Positions 14,430-21,288 of a stretch of DNA of 23,506 nucleotides are shown here, piece by piece. The DNA comes from Lachnospiraceae bacterium. GTDB lineage: Bacteria; Bacillota; Clostridia; Lachnospirales; Lachnospiraceae. Made by a program: the position numbers and the translations under genes. Every line of letters begins with the position of its first letter. Position 1 is the first letter of the stretch. The notes beneath the pieces were generated by a model, which was given only the letters and a program-made list of their open reading frames with translations, had not been told where the DNA came from and did not search any database. Where the stretch lies: the NCBI GenBank assembly GCA_900766915.1, contig CAAFXE010000260.1, positions 1-23,506 of the forward strand, written 5' to 3'.

Positions 14430-15814
14430 AGAACCTCAACCTCCTGATTTTTCGTAAGCCCGTGAATCTCTAATCCGTCCTCCAAATAGGACCGGATCCG
14501 GCAAACACATTCCTCACTGATTTTTTCTCCGGGTGTAAGAAGGGGAATTCCCGGCGGATAGATGTACAAATAGACTCCACTGATTTCGCCCATGCTTTCC
14601 GGCAGAGGTACCCCTTTTTTAGGTTTCTCCATAGCCTCACTGATGGACATCAATGCTTTTGGTCTTATAGGATCCCTCTCTTTTCTTTCCGAAAGCGTAT
14701 TTTTCTCCAGACCTCCATCAATTTCTATGAGAGCATCCATAAGCCTGCGGTAAAATTCTTCCTCATCAGCTACACTGGTCATGAAAAGCACATAACTGCT
14801 GCTCACCATTTCTGCCTGAATGTGATACTTTTTCAAAAGCTTCTGATAAAGCTCTTCTCCGGAAAGATTAGAATGATCTGTAGAGATCAGTACTTTGGAA
14901 ATATCGTAATCATACACCTCTTCCGGTGTGATCAGTTTTAAAATGTTAAGCTGGCTTTTTAAGGCACTCCGAAGTTTTTTTAAATTACTTAAATACTGCC
15001 CAAAGGCTTCTCTTCCCTCTTCCATATACCAATGCATGGCTGCATCAATGCTTGCCATCAATACATAGGACGGACTACTTGTCTGAAACATTGTTAAGTA
15101 ATTTCTAAGCTCTTCTTTGTATTTATAATCCTGATTGATATGAAGGAGTGCGGTCTGGGTCAGTGCCGGCAAAGTTTTATGGGTGCTTTGGATCACCACA
15201 TCCGCACCACATCGGATGGCACTTTTCGGAAATCCGCTTTCTTTCAGAAAATGAGCTCCGTGTGCCTCATCCACAAGGACCGTCACGCCTTTGGCATGGG
15301 CTTCCCTGACAATAGACTTGATATCCGAAACTACCCCATCATAAGTTGGGGAGGTAAGGATCAATGTTTTTACCTCCGGATGTTTCTCCAGAGCCTCCGA
15401 CACCATTTCCGCTTTGATCTCTCCCAAAATACCGGAAGGCAAAAATTCCGGATAAAGGTAATAAGTCTTTAACTGACAAAGCTGTGCTGCATGGTACACT
15501 GACTTATGGCAGTTTCTTGCCATCAAGATAGAACCACCCTGTTTTGTGGCAGAAAAAACAGCACTTAAGATTCCCCCGCTGCTTCCATTGACCAGAAAAT
15601 GGGTCTCATCTGCCTGACAAACTTTTGATGCATATTTTTGTGCATCCTTTAAGATTCCCTCTGCATGATGCAGATTATCAAATCCGTCAATTTCCGTAAT
15701 ATCAAAGCTGTAAGGATTTTCAAATTCCATCAGTCTTCGCTTATGCCCCGGCATATGAAAGGGTACATAATCTGATTTTGCATATTTTATTAGCGCGTCA
15801 TAAAGCTTCTCCAT
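14408..15814 (-). CDS. Orn/Lys/Arg decarboxylase-family PLP enzyme (YaaO-like)
   Basis: This 468-aa fold-type I PLP enzyme of the ornithine/lysine/arginine decarboxylase family begins with the family motif YVPFHMPGHKR (16-26). The PLP-pocket Asp182 lies in VDEAH (181-185) and the Schiff-base lysine is Lys213 in STHKT (210-214). It lacks the N-terminal wing domain of the inducible E. coli enzymes and is the short Gram-positive YaaO/SpeA type, which makes polyamines or related amines. I chose ATG 15814, not the in-frame ATG at 15838, because the TATAAT at 15851-15856 would leave almost no leader for the latter, GGGAAGG lies just before the former, and relatives begin here. It overlaps the guanylate-kinase-like gene. 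The substrate is not predictable. Confidence 0.88.
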   Translation of the reverse strand: MEKLYDALIKYAKSDYVPFHMPGHKRRLMEFENPYSFDITEIDGFDNLHHAEGILKDAQKYASKVCQADETHFLVNGSSGGILSAVFSATKQGGSILMARNCHKSVYHAAQLCQLKTYYLYPEFLPSGILGEIKAEMVSEALEKHPEVKTLILTSPTYDGVVSDIKSIVREAHAKGVTVLVDEAHGAHFLKESGFPKSAIRCGADVVIQSTHKTLPALTQTALLHINQDYKYKEELRNYLTMFQTSSPSYVLMASIDAAMHWYMEEGREAFGQYLSNLKKLRSALKSQLNILKLITPEEVYDYDISKVLISTDHSNLSGEELYQKLLKKYHIQAEMVSSSYVLFMTSVADEEEFYRRLMDALIEIDGGLEKNTLSERKERDPIRPKALMSISEAMEKPKKGVPLPESMGEISGVYLYIYPPGIPLLTPGEKISEECVCRIRSYLEDGLEIHGLTKNQEVEVLWEEYFT

Positions 15815-15850
15815 GATACCTTCCCAGCAGATGTTCATCTGACCCTTTCA

Positions 15851-15878
15851 ATTATAATAAATGATCTGATACGACCAA
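15851..15878 (-). promoter_or_regulatory. promoter of the YaaO-like operon
   Basis: On the minus strand a perfect TATAAT (15851-15856) is preceded after 16 bp by TTGGTC (15873-15878). The expected start point near 15844 supports initiation at ATG 15814. Confidence 0.5.
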
Positions 15879-15883
15879 TTTAT

Positions 15884-16228
15884 TTAAATGCTGCAGATTA
15901 CAATTCCTACCAGAATCAACCCCATACCGATGGCAGCTTTTTTATTGATCTTTTCCTTCAAAAAAATTCTTCCTAAGACTGCCACAAAGACATATCCGAA
16001 AGATTCCAGCATTGGTCCGATGGACAATGGCACATATTTATAAGAATACATGGTCAAAAAGGAGGACAACAGAAAAATGCTGTAGGCTCCGATCACCAAT
16101 GGATTCATATATTCTTCAATAATATTTTTATAGGTTTTGTTTGCTCCCTTTTTTAAGAGAATCTGGGAACAGGATGAAATAAATACGCTGAAAATAAACA
16201 GCAGAATAAAAAGATATTTAATGTTCAT
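15884..16228 (-). CDS. half-size EamA/SMR-type membrane transporter, subunit 2
   Basis: This 114-aa protein with four predicted membrane helices resembles EamA/small multidrug resistance proteins, including the ArnE/ArnF flippase subunits. The third and fourth helices show YVPLSIGPMLESFGYVFVAVLG and a short LKEKINKKAAIGMGLILVGI loop-helix motif. It overlaps the preceding gene by 11 bp, so the two are probably coupled and form an antiparallel heterodimer. The large membrane protein gene just upstream suggests a lipid-linked sugar pathway, but the substrate is not known. Confidence 0.75.
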   Translation of the reverse strand: MNIKYLFILLFIFSVFISSCSQILLKKGANKTYKNIIEEYMNPLVIGAYSIFLLSSFLTMYSYKYVPLSIGPMLESFGYVFVAVLGRIFLKEKINKKAAIGMGLILVGIVICSI

Positions 16229-16571
16229 TATTCGTCACCACCATATAAATTCCTGCTAAAATGATTGCTCCGCCAATGATCGTCTTAATCGTAATGGCCT
16301 CTTTAAAAAGAATCGCACCCCAAAAGATTCCCCAAATGATGGTGATTCCTTTGTTGGCATAGGCAATGGTCAGGGGCATGTACTTTAAAATTCTCTGCCA
16401 TGCAAGGGCATAGAAAAACAGTAAAAATAATACCATGCCATAGAAAAAGAAAAATTTTAAAGAAAACATTTCCTGAGCTGCTGCAGTTTTCGAACATACA
16501 CTCTCTAAAGAATAGATGAATAATAAAACATGCAGACATAAAATCACTTTCCAGCTTGTCTTTTTTTCCAA
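16218..16571 (-). CDS. half-size EamA/SMR-type membrane transporter, subunit 1
   Basis: This 117-aa protein with four predicted membrane helices is homologous in layout to the next gene but clearly different in sequence. Its YMPLTIAYANKGITIIWGIFWGAILF segment matches the third helix of EamA/SMR proteins, followed by KEAITIKTIIGGAIILAGI. The start is a TTG at 16569-16571, supported by GGGAGG 8 nt upstream; no ATG is near. It is the first gene of the pair. Paired SMR genes usually act as heterodimers, either exporting small cations or flipping lipid-linked sugars. Confidence 0.75.
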   Translation of the reverse strand: MEKKTSWKVILCLHVLLFIYSLESVCSKTAAAQEMFSLKFFFFYGMVLFLLFFYALAWQRILKYMPLTIAYANKGITIIWGIFWGAILFKEAITIKTIIGGAIILAGIYMVVTNNEH

Positions 16572-16609
16572 GATAATTACCTCCCGTTTTAAATAAATTC
16601 GTTGTATCT

Positions 16610-16650
16610 ATTTATCTTTCAGATATGAAACAAAAATCTATTCGTAAATC
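16610..16650. repeat. dispersed intergenic repeat, copy 3 (diverged)
   Basis: The stretch CTTTCAGATATGAAACAAAA followed by ATCTATTC resembles the CCTTCCAGATACGAAGCAAAA segment of the copy at 7501-7521. It fills the 77-bp gap before the SMR pair and reaches the stop codon of the upstream gene. Confidence 0.4.
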
Positions 16651-18349
16651 AATTCTTCCGGAACTGGTATACTGCATACATGGTTTCATCAGCTCCAAAA
16701 ATGGTCTCTACCCAATCTTCTTCCACATGAAGGTATTCCTTCATGCATTTTAACTGATAATTGTGAAGTATGATCACATAGGTGTTTTCATCAGTAATGG
16801 ATTCTGCCACATTTTCCACACCATGTCTTTTTAATTTTTCCTCATAGTGGGGACTGTAAGCCGTCCAGTCACCCATGGAAATGTAATTGATATATTCAGG
16901 CTCCGTATTCTTTAACGTACATTTTCCGTACAATTCCGTCATGGTTGCAATATCCATAAGATAAAGCCTCTTCGGGTCCCCCGCACAGTACTCCTTGATG
17001 GTCTCTACATCCTGATACCAATGAGCCTTGGCGATATTTTCATAACGGTAATTTCTCACATTTTTTACACTGATCAAAAGAAGGAAACATCCTGCCACGA
17101 TCCCTAAAACCCTGGCTGATTTTTTCATTCCTCCGGAGAAAATTTCCATATCCCGCATTTCATGTAAAGTATGAAGAAGTACTGCCAGAAAAATCAGACT
17201 CATGGTGACCTGGATTCTCTCAATGGCACGTCCCCAGTAGGTAAAATACAGCCACAGGATTTTCACCACACCACATTGAACTGCAAGATAAATTGCCAGC
17301 GGAAAATTTCTTTTCCACAAAAGCAGCAGGAAAAGAATCGTTGCACTCACAAACAGTATCGTATTTCCGGCACCATAGGCCCCGGTAAAAACATCCTTCA
17401 CAAAAATTTGGACCGCATCAATGAACTTTGTAACAAAGGTAATTCCCTGCTGCTTTTCCAGCTCCTTTACCGCTTCAAGATATTCCGGGAAAAACTCCTT
17501 TGGAAGATCACCCAATACCGTATAGTCGTATACCCGCATCATATTGAACTCTTCCTGAGAGATTCCGTAGGGCTCATAAAGTTCGGGGTATTCCTCATAG
17601 GGAAGGAGATCATAGTAATCATACACATTGGTACGGACATCGAAAAAATCCCGGAATTCCTTCCAGTCCTCTTTAGAATATGCCAACGCATTGACTGCAA
17701 ACAGTACTAATGTTACTGATAAGATCAAAAATGGTGCACAAATTGTCAGTTTTTTTAATTCCTTTTTCCCTATCAGCTTCCACAAATAGATCAATCCGGT
17801 ACAGGGAAGAAGCATATAAAAAATATTTGGACGGATACAAAAGGCCAGATTGGCTAAAAAGCAGACGATCATACTATTTTTCCAGTCGCTCTTTGAAGTG
17901 GCATACCAAAACATTGCCGCCAGTCCCACAAAAGCTGCAGTAGTGGTATAGGTCAGCTGTACATATACTTTTAGCCAGACTCCTAAAAATACACTTATAG
18001 TAGCCAGAACAAGGATTGCTTTCTTCTGCCATTTTTCCGTAAAGCTCTGGAGACGATAGAAAATTGCTCCAAGTGAAATGATCTGGGAAGCAATCAGTAC
18101 GATTCCATACCAGTTAAACATACGATTCATTTCATAGAGTTTGCTTAAAAACCAGGTAAAGCCATAAGTCATCTGGATTCCATAGCTCTCCGGCTTTCCT
18201 GTAAACTGCCCTGACACGATCTCTGCGATCATGCGGTCATCATTGGTGGAATAGACTACCGGGATAAATTTATAAATTACCAAATACAGAACTGCGGATA
18301 AGAGCATACATCCGCCAAATTCTACTATTTTCTTCTTGTTTTTTTTCAT
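16649..18349 (-). CDS. large polytopic membrane protein, possibly GT-C-type glycosyltransferase
   Basis: This 566-aa protein has about ten predicted membrane helices and a C-terminal extracytoplasmic region of roughly 130 residues. An acidic NDDR motif (36-39) lies in the first outside loop after helix 1. This placement recalls GT-C glycosyltransferases that use polyprenyl-phosphate sugars. No other catalytic motif is certain, so the activity is an inference. The C-terminal part contains the sequence LYLMDIATMTELYGKC and several Tyr/Trp-rich stretches. It lies 15 bp after the ProXp-type gene and 77 bp before the SMR pair, all on the same strand. It could glycosylate a wall polymer with the SMR pair as flippase. 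Confidence 0.6.
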   Translation of the reverse strand: MKKNKKKIVEFGGCMLLSAVLYLVIYKFIPVVYSTNDDRMIAEIVSGQFTGKPESYGIQMTYGFTWFLSKLYEMNRMFNWYGIVLIASQIISLGAIFYRLQSFTEKWQKKAILVLATISVFLGVWLKVYVQLTYTTTAAFVGLAAMFWYATSKSDWKNSMIVCFLANLAFCIRPNIFYMLLPCTGLIYLWKLIGKKELKKLTICAPFLILSVTLVLFAVNALAYSKEDWKEFRDFFDVRTNVYDYYDLLPYEEYPELYEPYGISQEEFNMMRVYDYTVLGDLPKEFFPEYLEAVKELEKQQGITFVTKFIDAVQIFVKDVFTGAYGAGNTILFVSATILFLLLLWKRNFPLAIYLAVQCGVVKILWLYFTYWGRAIERIQVTMSLIFLAVLLHTLHEMRDMEIFSGGMKKSARVLGIVAGCFLLLISVKNVRNYRYENIAKAHWYQDVETIKEYCAGDPKRLYLMDIATMTELYGKCTLKNTEPEYINYISMGDWTAYSPHYEEKLKRHGVENVAESITDENTYVIILHNYQLKCMKEYLHVEEDWVETIFGADETMYAVYQFRKN

Positions 18350-18364
18350 ATTCTTCCTGTATGA

Positions 18365-18907
18365 TTACTCTCCCTTTAATACAACTGTGATTGCCTTATG
18401 ATGAACTGCCTCCAGATAGGTCTCGAACACATCTTTCATCCGAAGCTTTAAGCTGGAAGTATTGACACAGGGATGGCATCCTACATATTCACCCTTTAAT
18501 ACATCCTCATCCACCAGAAGCTGTACCGCATTGTCATGGTCATTCATTAGTCCCATCACACTGACCGCTCCGGGATGGATATCCAGATATTTCTCCATAT
18601 CCTCCGGAGATGCAAAAGAAAGTCGGGCACTGCCGATCTGGCCTGACAATTCCTTTGTTTTAAATGGTTTATCTCCCGGCATCATCAGAAGATAGAAATC
18701 TGTCTTTTGTCTATTACATAAAAACAGATTTTTACAGATCAGTACATCCAATACCGCATCGATTTCATTGCACGCCTCCATGGTATCTGCATGTCCATGG
18801 TCTGTACGGATATATTCGATTCCCAACTGATCTAGCAGATCATACACCCTGATTTCTCTATCTTCCCGTCCCTGGGTATCCACAGGACGTCCTTTAAAAA
18901 GCTCCAT
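18365..18907 (-). CDS. prolyl-tRNA editing protein (PrdX/ProXp-ala type)
   Basis: This 180-aa YbaK/ProX-domain protein hydrolyses mischarged Ala-tRNA(Pro) or a similar aminoacyl-tRNA. Visible family features are CKNLFL around Lys59, the MMPGDKPFKTKELSGQIGSARLSF segment, HPGAVSVMGL (111-120), and GCHPCVNTSSLKL (143-155). These match the PrdX group of clostridia. The start at 18907 is chosen because GAGGAG lies 9 nt upstream; an in-frame ATG at 18928 lies before that ribosome site and has none of its own. The gene may be the first of the minus-strand run with the large membrane protein 15 bp downstream. Confidence 0.88.
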   Translation of the reverse strand: MELFKGRPVDTQGREDREIRVYDLLDQLGIEYIRTDHGHADTMEACNEIDAVLDVLICKNLFLCNRQKTDFYLLMMPGDKPFKTKELSGQIGSARLSFASPEDMEKYLDIHPGAVSVMGLMNDHDNAVQLLVDEDVLKGEYVGCHPCVNTSSLKLRMKDVFETYLEAVHHKAITVVLKGE

Positions 18908-19036
18908 TATCCACAACTCCTCTATCATTTCATCACAATATGTGTTTTAACATCTCTAAAAAGTATTAAAAAGATACCTTTTAACAAGTATTCATCTTTT
19001 TTATTTATGACTTTTAAACATTTATTTAAATACTAC

Positions 19037-19070
19037 AAAAAAAGCCCTTGAAAATCAAGGGCTTTTCTTT
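19037..19070. terminator. bidirectional terminator next to the putative attachment site
   Basis: AAAGCCCTTGA (19041-19051) pairs with TCAAGGGCTTT (19055-19065), with A-runs and T-runs on the two sides. On the minus strand it would terminate a tRNA transcript whose 3' end is at 19079. It can also insulate the ProXp-type gene region from the element to the right. Confidence 0.85.
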
Positions 19071-19078
19071 CACTTTCA

Positions 19079-19102
19079 TGAGACATCGGGGATTCGAACT
19101 CA
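19079..19102 (-). other. candidate attachment site: tRNA 3'-end remnant
   Basis: On the minus strand the segment reads GAGTTCGAATCCCCGATGTCTCA, which has a consensus T-loop (TTCGAAT, 19092-19098), the 3' half of a T stem and a 7-nt acceptor strand. The 5' half of the T stem does not pair and nothing upstream looks like the rest of a tRNA. This is the pattern left at the distal end of an element integrated into a tRNA gene. The terminator just beyond fits a former tRNA end. The gene identity of the tRNA is unclear, and the other end with the integrase is outside the window. Confidence 0.55.
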
Positions 19103-19156
19103 TACCTCATTCAAAAATAAGCTAAAAGAAAGGAGTTTCAGCGACTTAATCTCTTA

Positions 19157-19176
19157 GTCAATCAATAGGTCAATCA
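19157..19176 (+). repeat. GTCAATCA direct repeats near the element end
   Basis: Two exact copies of GTCAATCA start at 19157 and 19169, 12 bp apart, about 60 bp inside the putative attachment site. Short direct repeats at this position are typical arm-type binding sites of tyrosine recombinases, but two copies are weak evidence. Confidence 0.35.
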
Positions 19177-19210
19177 CACATCACTTTTGATACCCATTAT
19201 AATAAAGAAA

Positions 19211-19381
19211 TTACTCTTCTTCCATTTGATTCAACGCATATTCACACGCTTGTATAACAAAGCCTGAAAATGAAACATCGTTATTCTGAATTGCTTCTTC
19301 TATCCTTCTTACCAATGGCAATGGAAAACGTATTGTTTTATTTTCAGTTTCCTTTTTATCTGACTTGATTTGAAACGTCAT
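19211..19381 (-). CDS. small ribbon-helix-helix-like regulator
   Basis: This 56-aa protein starts at ATG 19381, preceded by AAGAGGTG at good spacing; a longer in-frame reading to 19477 would run through the promoter/operator region and is not supported. The core NKTIRFPLPLVRRIEEAIQNNDVSFSGFVIQACEYAL has the strand-helix-helix pattern of Arc/MetJ-type proteins and resembles the YlcI/YnfO group found in mobile elements. It is divergent from the coiled-coil operon and lies next to phased ATTGC repeats, which are probable binding sites. It is therefore a likely repressor of itself and of that operon. The function is inferred from fold and context. Confidence 0.62.
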   Translation of the reverse strand: MTFQIKSDKKETENKTIRFPLPLVRRIEEAIQNNDVSFSGFVIQACEYALNQMEEE

Positions 19382-19404
19382 TGTAATACACCTCTTTGTA
19401 TAAG

Positions 19405-19463
19405 TATATTGCAAAGCACCCATCAAATATGCATTGCATATCATATTGCTTTTTGCATTGCAT
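19405..19463. promoter_or_regulatory. phased ATTGC repeats, shared operator of divergent promoters
   Basis: ATTGC occurs at 19408, 19433, 19445 and 19457: the last three exactly 12 bp apart and the first 25 bp before. GCATTGCAT is exact at 19431-19439 and 19455-19463. The repeats overlap the minus -10 (TATACT, 19403-19408) of the small regulator and the plus promoter of the coiled-coil operon. This layout fits cooperative binding of a small RHH-type dimer. Confidence 0.55.
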
Positions 19464-19474
19464 TTATTTATAAT
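19446..19474 (+). promoter_or_regulatory. promoter of the coiled-coil operon
   Basis: TTGCTT (19446-19451) and a perfect TATAAT (19469-19474) are 17 bp apart. The -35 and spacer lie within the ATTGC repeats. The leader to the first ATG is about 80 nt. Confidence 0.6.
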
Positions 19475-19559
19475 CAAAGAAAGCGGATTTGTTATATTTA
19501 TTAAAGATTAGTCTTGTGATATCATTTATACAAGTATTCATTAAGGGAGATAAATTGCC

Positions 19560-19832
19560 ATGAAGAAAAATATTGTAATTGCTTTCTTGTCTGTTGCACT
19601 TGTAGCTTCTATTGGTCTTAATATCTATTTTTCCAAGTCCAATACAGACTTTAAACATGATGTTACCCAATTAAGTGAAGAAGTCGAATTACTTGAAAAT
19701 TCTTATGAAGAAAAGTTGAAAAGTGTAAATGCAGAACTTTCGGATTCCAAAACAACCATTACTTCTTTAGAAGAAACTCTCAATGAGGTTGAAGCCGAAC
19801 TCAATGCCGAAGCCCCCGAAACAGCCGAATAA
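19560..19832 (+). CDS. membrane-anchored coiled-coil protein, short paralogue
   Basis: This 90-aa protein has a signal anchor at residues 4-24 (KK then a hydrophobic run ending in SIGLNIY) followed by a predicted coiled coil with charged heptads to the C-terminus. It is the first of three tandem paralogues that share the anchor, the FKHDV-x-QL motif and the LENSYEEKL segment. It lacks the Ala/Glu/Arg-rich helix and the Gly-rich tail of the two longer copies. The start follows AGGGAG with normal spacing. No lipobox is present. About 150 bp after the stop codon show traces of paralogue-like C-terminal sequence. The function is unknown; no recognised family. Confidence 0.75.
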   Translation: MKKNIVIAFLSVALVASIGLNIYFSKSNTDFKHDVTQLSEEVELLENSYEEKLKSVNAELSDSKTTITSLEETLNEVEAELNAEAPETAE

Positions 19833-19982
19833 GGGGCTTAAAAAGCCGTCATAGAGGAAGTAAGGGAGAAGCCAAGAAAGACGCTACAGAGGTCAAAAAA
19901 CGGCTTGGGAAGTAATTGGACATAGCTCTGATGGTGGAAGTTTATTAATCGGAAAACAAAGAGTTAAAGAGGTACAAATACC
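19833..19982 (+). pseudogene. possible decayed C-terminal part of a coiled-coil paralogue
   Basis: This 150-bp gap contains an open stretch in another frame ending in EAKKDATEVKKRLGK, and the bases TCTGATGGTGGAAGT, which match TCTGCTGGTGGAAGT in the second paralogue (20367-20381) at 14 of 15 positions. This suggests the first gene once had the long tail and lost it by frameshift and decay. Homology of the rest is weak. Confidence 0.35.
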
Positions 19983-20522
19983 ATGAAGAAAAATTATGTA
20001 ATCGCATTCTTATCAGTTGCATTAGTGGTTTCCATTTGTCTTAACTTCTATTTGGGAAAGTCTAATTCAGACTTCAAGCACGATGTTGCCCAATTACATG
20101 AAGAAATTGAATCACTTGAAAACTCTTATGAAGAAAAGTTGGAAATCGCAAATGCTGAACTTTCCGACTCCAAAACAGCTATTGCAGGTCTCGAAGAAGT
20201 AATTGCAGAAAGAAAAGCAGAAGCAGAAAGAATTGAAGCTGAAAGAAAAGCCAAAGAAGAAGTTGAAAGAGCGGCTTTAGAGGCAGCACAGCGAGCTGAA
20301 GCAGAGAGAAAAGCAGCTGAAGCAGAGGCGGCTAGAAGAGCGGCTGAAGAAGAAGCTAGAAGGAATTCTGCTGGTGGAAGTCATAAAGCTGAGGAACCAA
20401 CCCCAACTGCACCTGCACCAAGTGGTGGAAGTGGTCAACCATCTTCTGCATTTGGTGGAGTTGGATTTGGAAGTGGAGGAGGATATGATGGTAATGGTAA
20501 CGGAAGTATTGACTTCCATTAA
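19983..20522 (+). CDS. membrane-anchored coiled-coil protein with Gly-rich tail, paralogue 2
   Basis: This 179-aa protein has a signal anchor at residues 4-24, then a long continuous charged helix to about residue 128 with AERKAEAERIEAERKAKEE-type repeats. A Pro/Ser/Gly linker (NSAGGSHKAEEPTPT... SGGSGQPSSAFGG) and a short tail ending GNGNGSIDFH follow. The Cys in SICLN looks like a lipobox but the -1 residue is Ile and the other copies have Gly instead, so it is probably not lipidated. Predicted topology: short inside, long rod outside. The leader AAGAGGTACAAATACC before the ATG is identical to that of paralogue 3, indicating recent duplication. The function is unknown. Confidence 0.78.
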   Translation: MKKNYVIAFLSVALVVSICLNFYLGKSNSDFKHDVAQLHEEIESLENSYEEKLEIANAELSDSKTAIAGLEEVIAERKAEAERIEAERKAKEEVERAALEAAQRAEAERKAAEAEAARRAAEEEARRNSAGGSHKAEEPTPTAPAPSGGSGQPSSAFGGVGFGSGGGYDGNGNGSIDFH

Positions 20523-20552
20523 TAAAATTAAAGTAATTTAAGAGGTGATAAT

Positions 20553-20594
20553 ATGGACAGAATAAGAGGTCCAGGAATCGAAAGTTATGCCTAA
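20553..20594 (+). CDS. 13-codon micro-ORF between the paralogues
   Basis: MDRIRGPGIESYA followed by TAA is preceded by AAGAGGTGATAAT, a good ribosome site at normal spacing. It lies between the second and third coiled-coil genes and ends 28 bp before the start of the third. It could be a tiny expressed peptide, a translational coupler, or chance; there is no homology evidence. Confidence 0.3.
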   Translation: MDRIRGPGIESYA

Positions 20595-20622
20595 CATTAT
20601 TAGTTTAAGAGGTACAAATACC

Positions 20623-21165
20623 ATGAAGAAAAATTTTGTAATCGCATTCTTATCAGTTGCACTTGTAATTTCCATTGGTCTTAATATCTACTTGGGGAAG
20701 TCTAATTCGGACTTCAAACATGATGTTGCACAATTACACGAAGAAGCCAACTTACTTGAAAACTCTTATGAAGAAAAGCTGAAAAACGCAAATGCTGAAC
20801 TTTCTAACTCCAAAACTACTATTGCAGGTCTTGAAGAAGTGATCGCTGAAAGAAAAGCAGAAGCAGAAAGAATTGAAGCTGAAAGAAGAGCAAAAGAAGA
20901 AGCTGAAAGAAAAGCGATGGAAGAAGCTCAAAGAGCAGAAGCAGAAAGAAAAGCAGCAGAAGCGGAAGCAGCTAGGAGAGCGGCTGAGGAAGAGGCTAGA
21001 AGGAATTCTGCAGGAGGAAGTCATAAGGCTGAGGAACCAACTCCTACAACACCAGCGCCTAGTGGTGGAAGTGGACAGCCATCTTCTGCATTTGGTGGAA
21101 ATGGATTTACGGATTTGAGCGGTGGATCCGATGGAAATGGAAATGGTAGCCTAAATATTCATTAA
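20623..21165 (+). CDS. membrane-anchored coiled-coil protein with Gly-rich tail, paralogue 3
   Basis: This 180-aa protein is closely similar to paralogue 2 over its whole length: the anchor, FKHDVAQLHEE, LENSYEEKL, the long Ala/Glu/Arg helix, the SAGGSHKAEEPTPT linker and the tail GNGNGS. Differences cluster in the tail (FTDLSGGSDGNGNGSLNIH). The start is ATG 20623, with the same AAGAGGTACAAATACC leader as paralogue 2; an in-frame ATG at 20587 lies upstream but has no ribosome site. The conserved C-terminal GNGNGS-(I/L)-(D/N)-x-H may be a binding tip. The operon continues into a small ORF and a strong terminator. The function is unknown; a surface rod or adhesion, entry-exclusion or mating-channel part is possible but unproven. 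Confidence 0.78.
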   Translation: MKKNFVIAFLSVALVISIGLNIYLGKSNSDFKHDVAQLHEEANLLENSYEEKLKNANAELSNSKTTIAGLEEVIAERKAEAERIEAERRAKEEAERKAMEEAQRAEAERKAAEAEAARRAAEEEARRNSAGGSHKAEEPTPTTPAPSGGSGQPSSAFGGNGFTDLSGGSDGNGNGSLNIH

Positions 21166-21186
21166 TAGCGGAATAAGGAGATCTGA

Positions 21187-21288
21187 ATGTTTAAGTGTAA
21201 TAAAAATAAATGCACAAAAGAAACAGTAGGAGTAATTGTAAAGAAAAGGTGGAATGGAGATTTATGGTTTATAACAGTAGAGCTATGA
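21187..21288 (+). CDS. 33-aa small protein at the end of the coiled-coil operon
   Basis: An ATG at 21187 follows AAGGAG at ideal spacing. The product begins MFKCNKNKC and ends WNGDLWFITVEL, with two cysteines four residues apart and a C-terminal Trp/beta-like stretch. It is 21 bp after paralogue 3 and its stop codon is inside the terminator hairpin. No homologue comes to mind. It is likely to be translated because of its ribosome site and position. Confidence 0.5.
   Translation: MFKCNKNKCTKETVGVIVKKRWNGDLWFITVEL

Noticed and set aside
17171..17943. Plus-strand ORFs antisense to the large membrane protein
   Set aside because: No ribosome sites or domains; the minus-strand frame encodes a continuous polytopic membrane protein.
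20026..20046. Lipobox in coiled-coil paralogue 2 (SIC-L)
   Set aside because: The residue before Cys is Ile, and both other copies have Gly instead of Cys, so lipidation is unlikely.
20277..21024. Minus-strand ORFs and alternative frames within the coiled-coil genes
   Set aside because: They arise from the GAA/GCA-rich repetitive coding sequence read in other frames; products are Ser/Phe/Cys-rich or Lys/Glu-rich low complexity.
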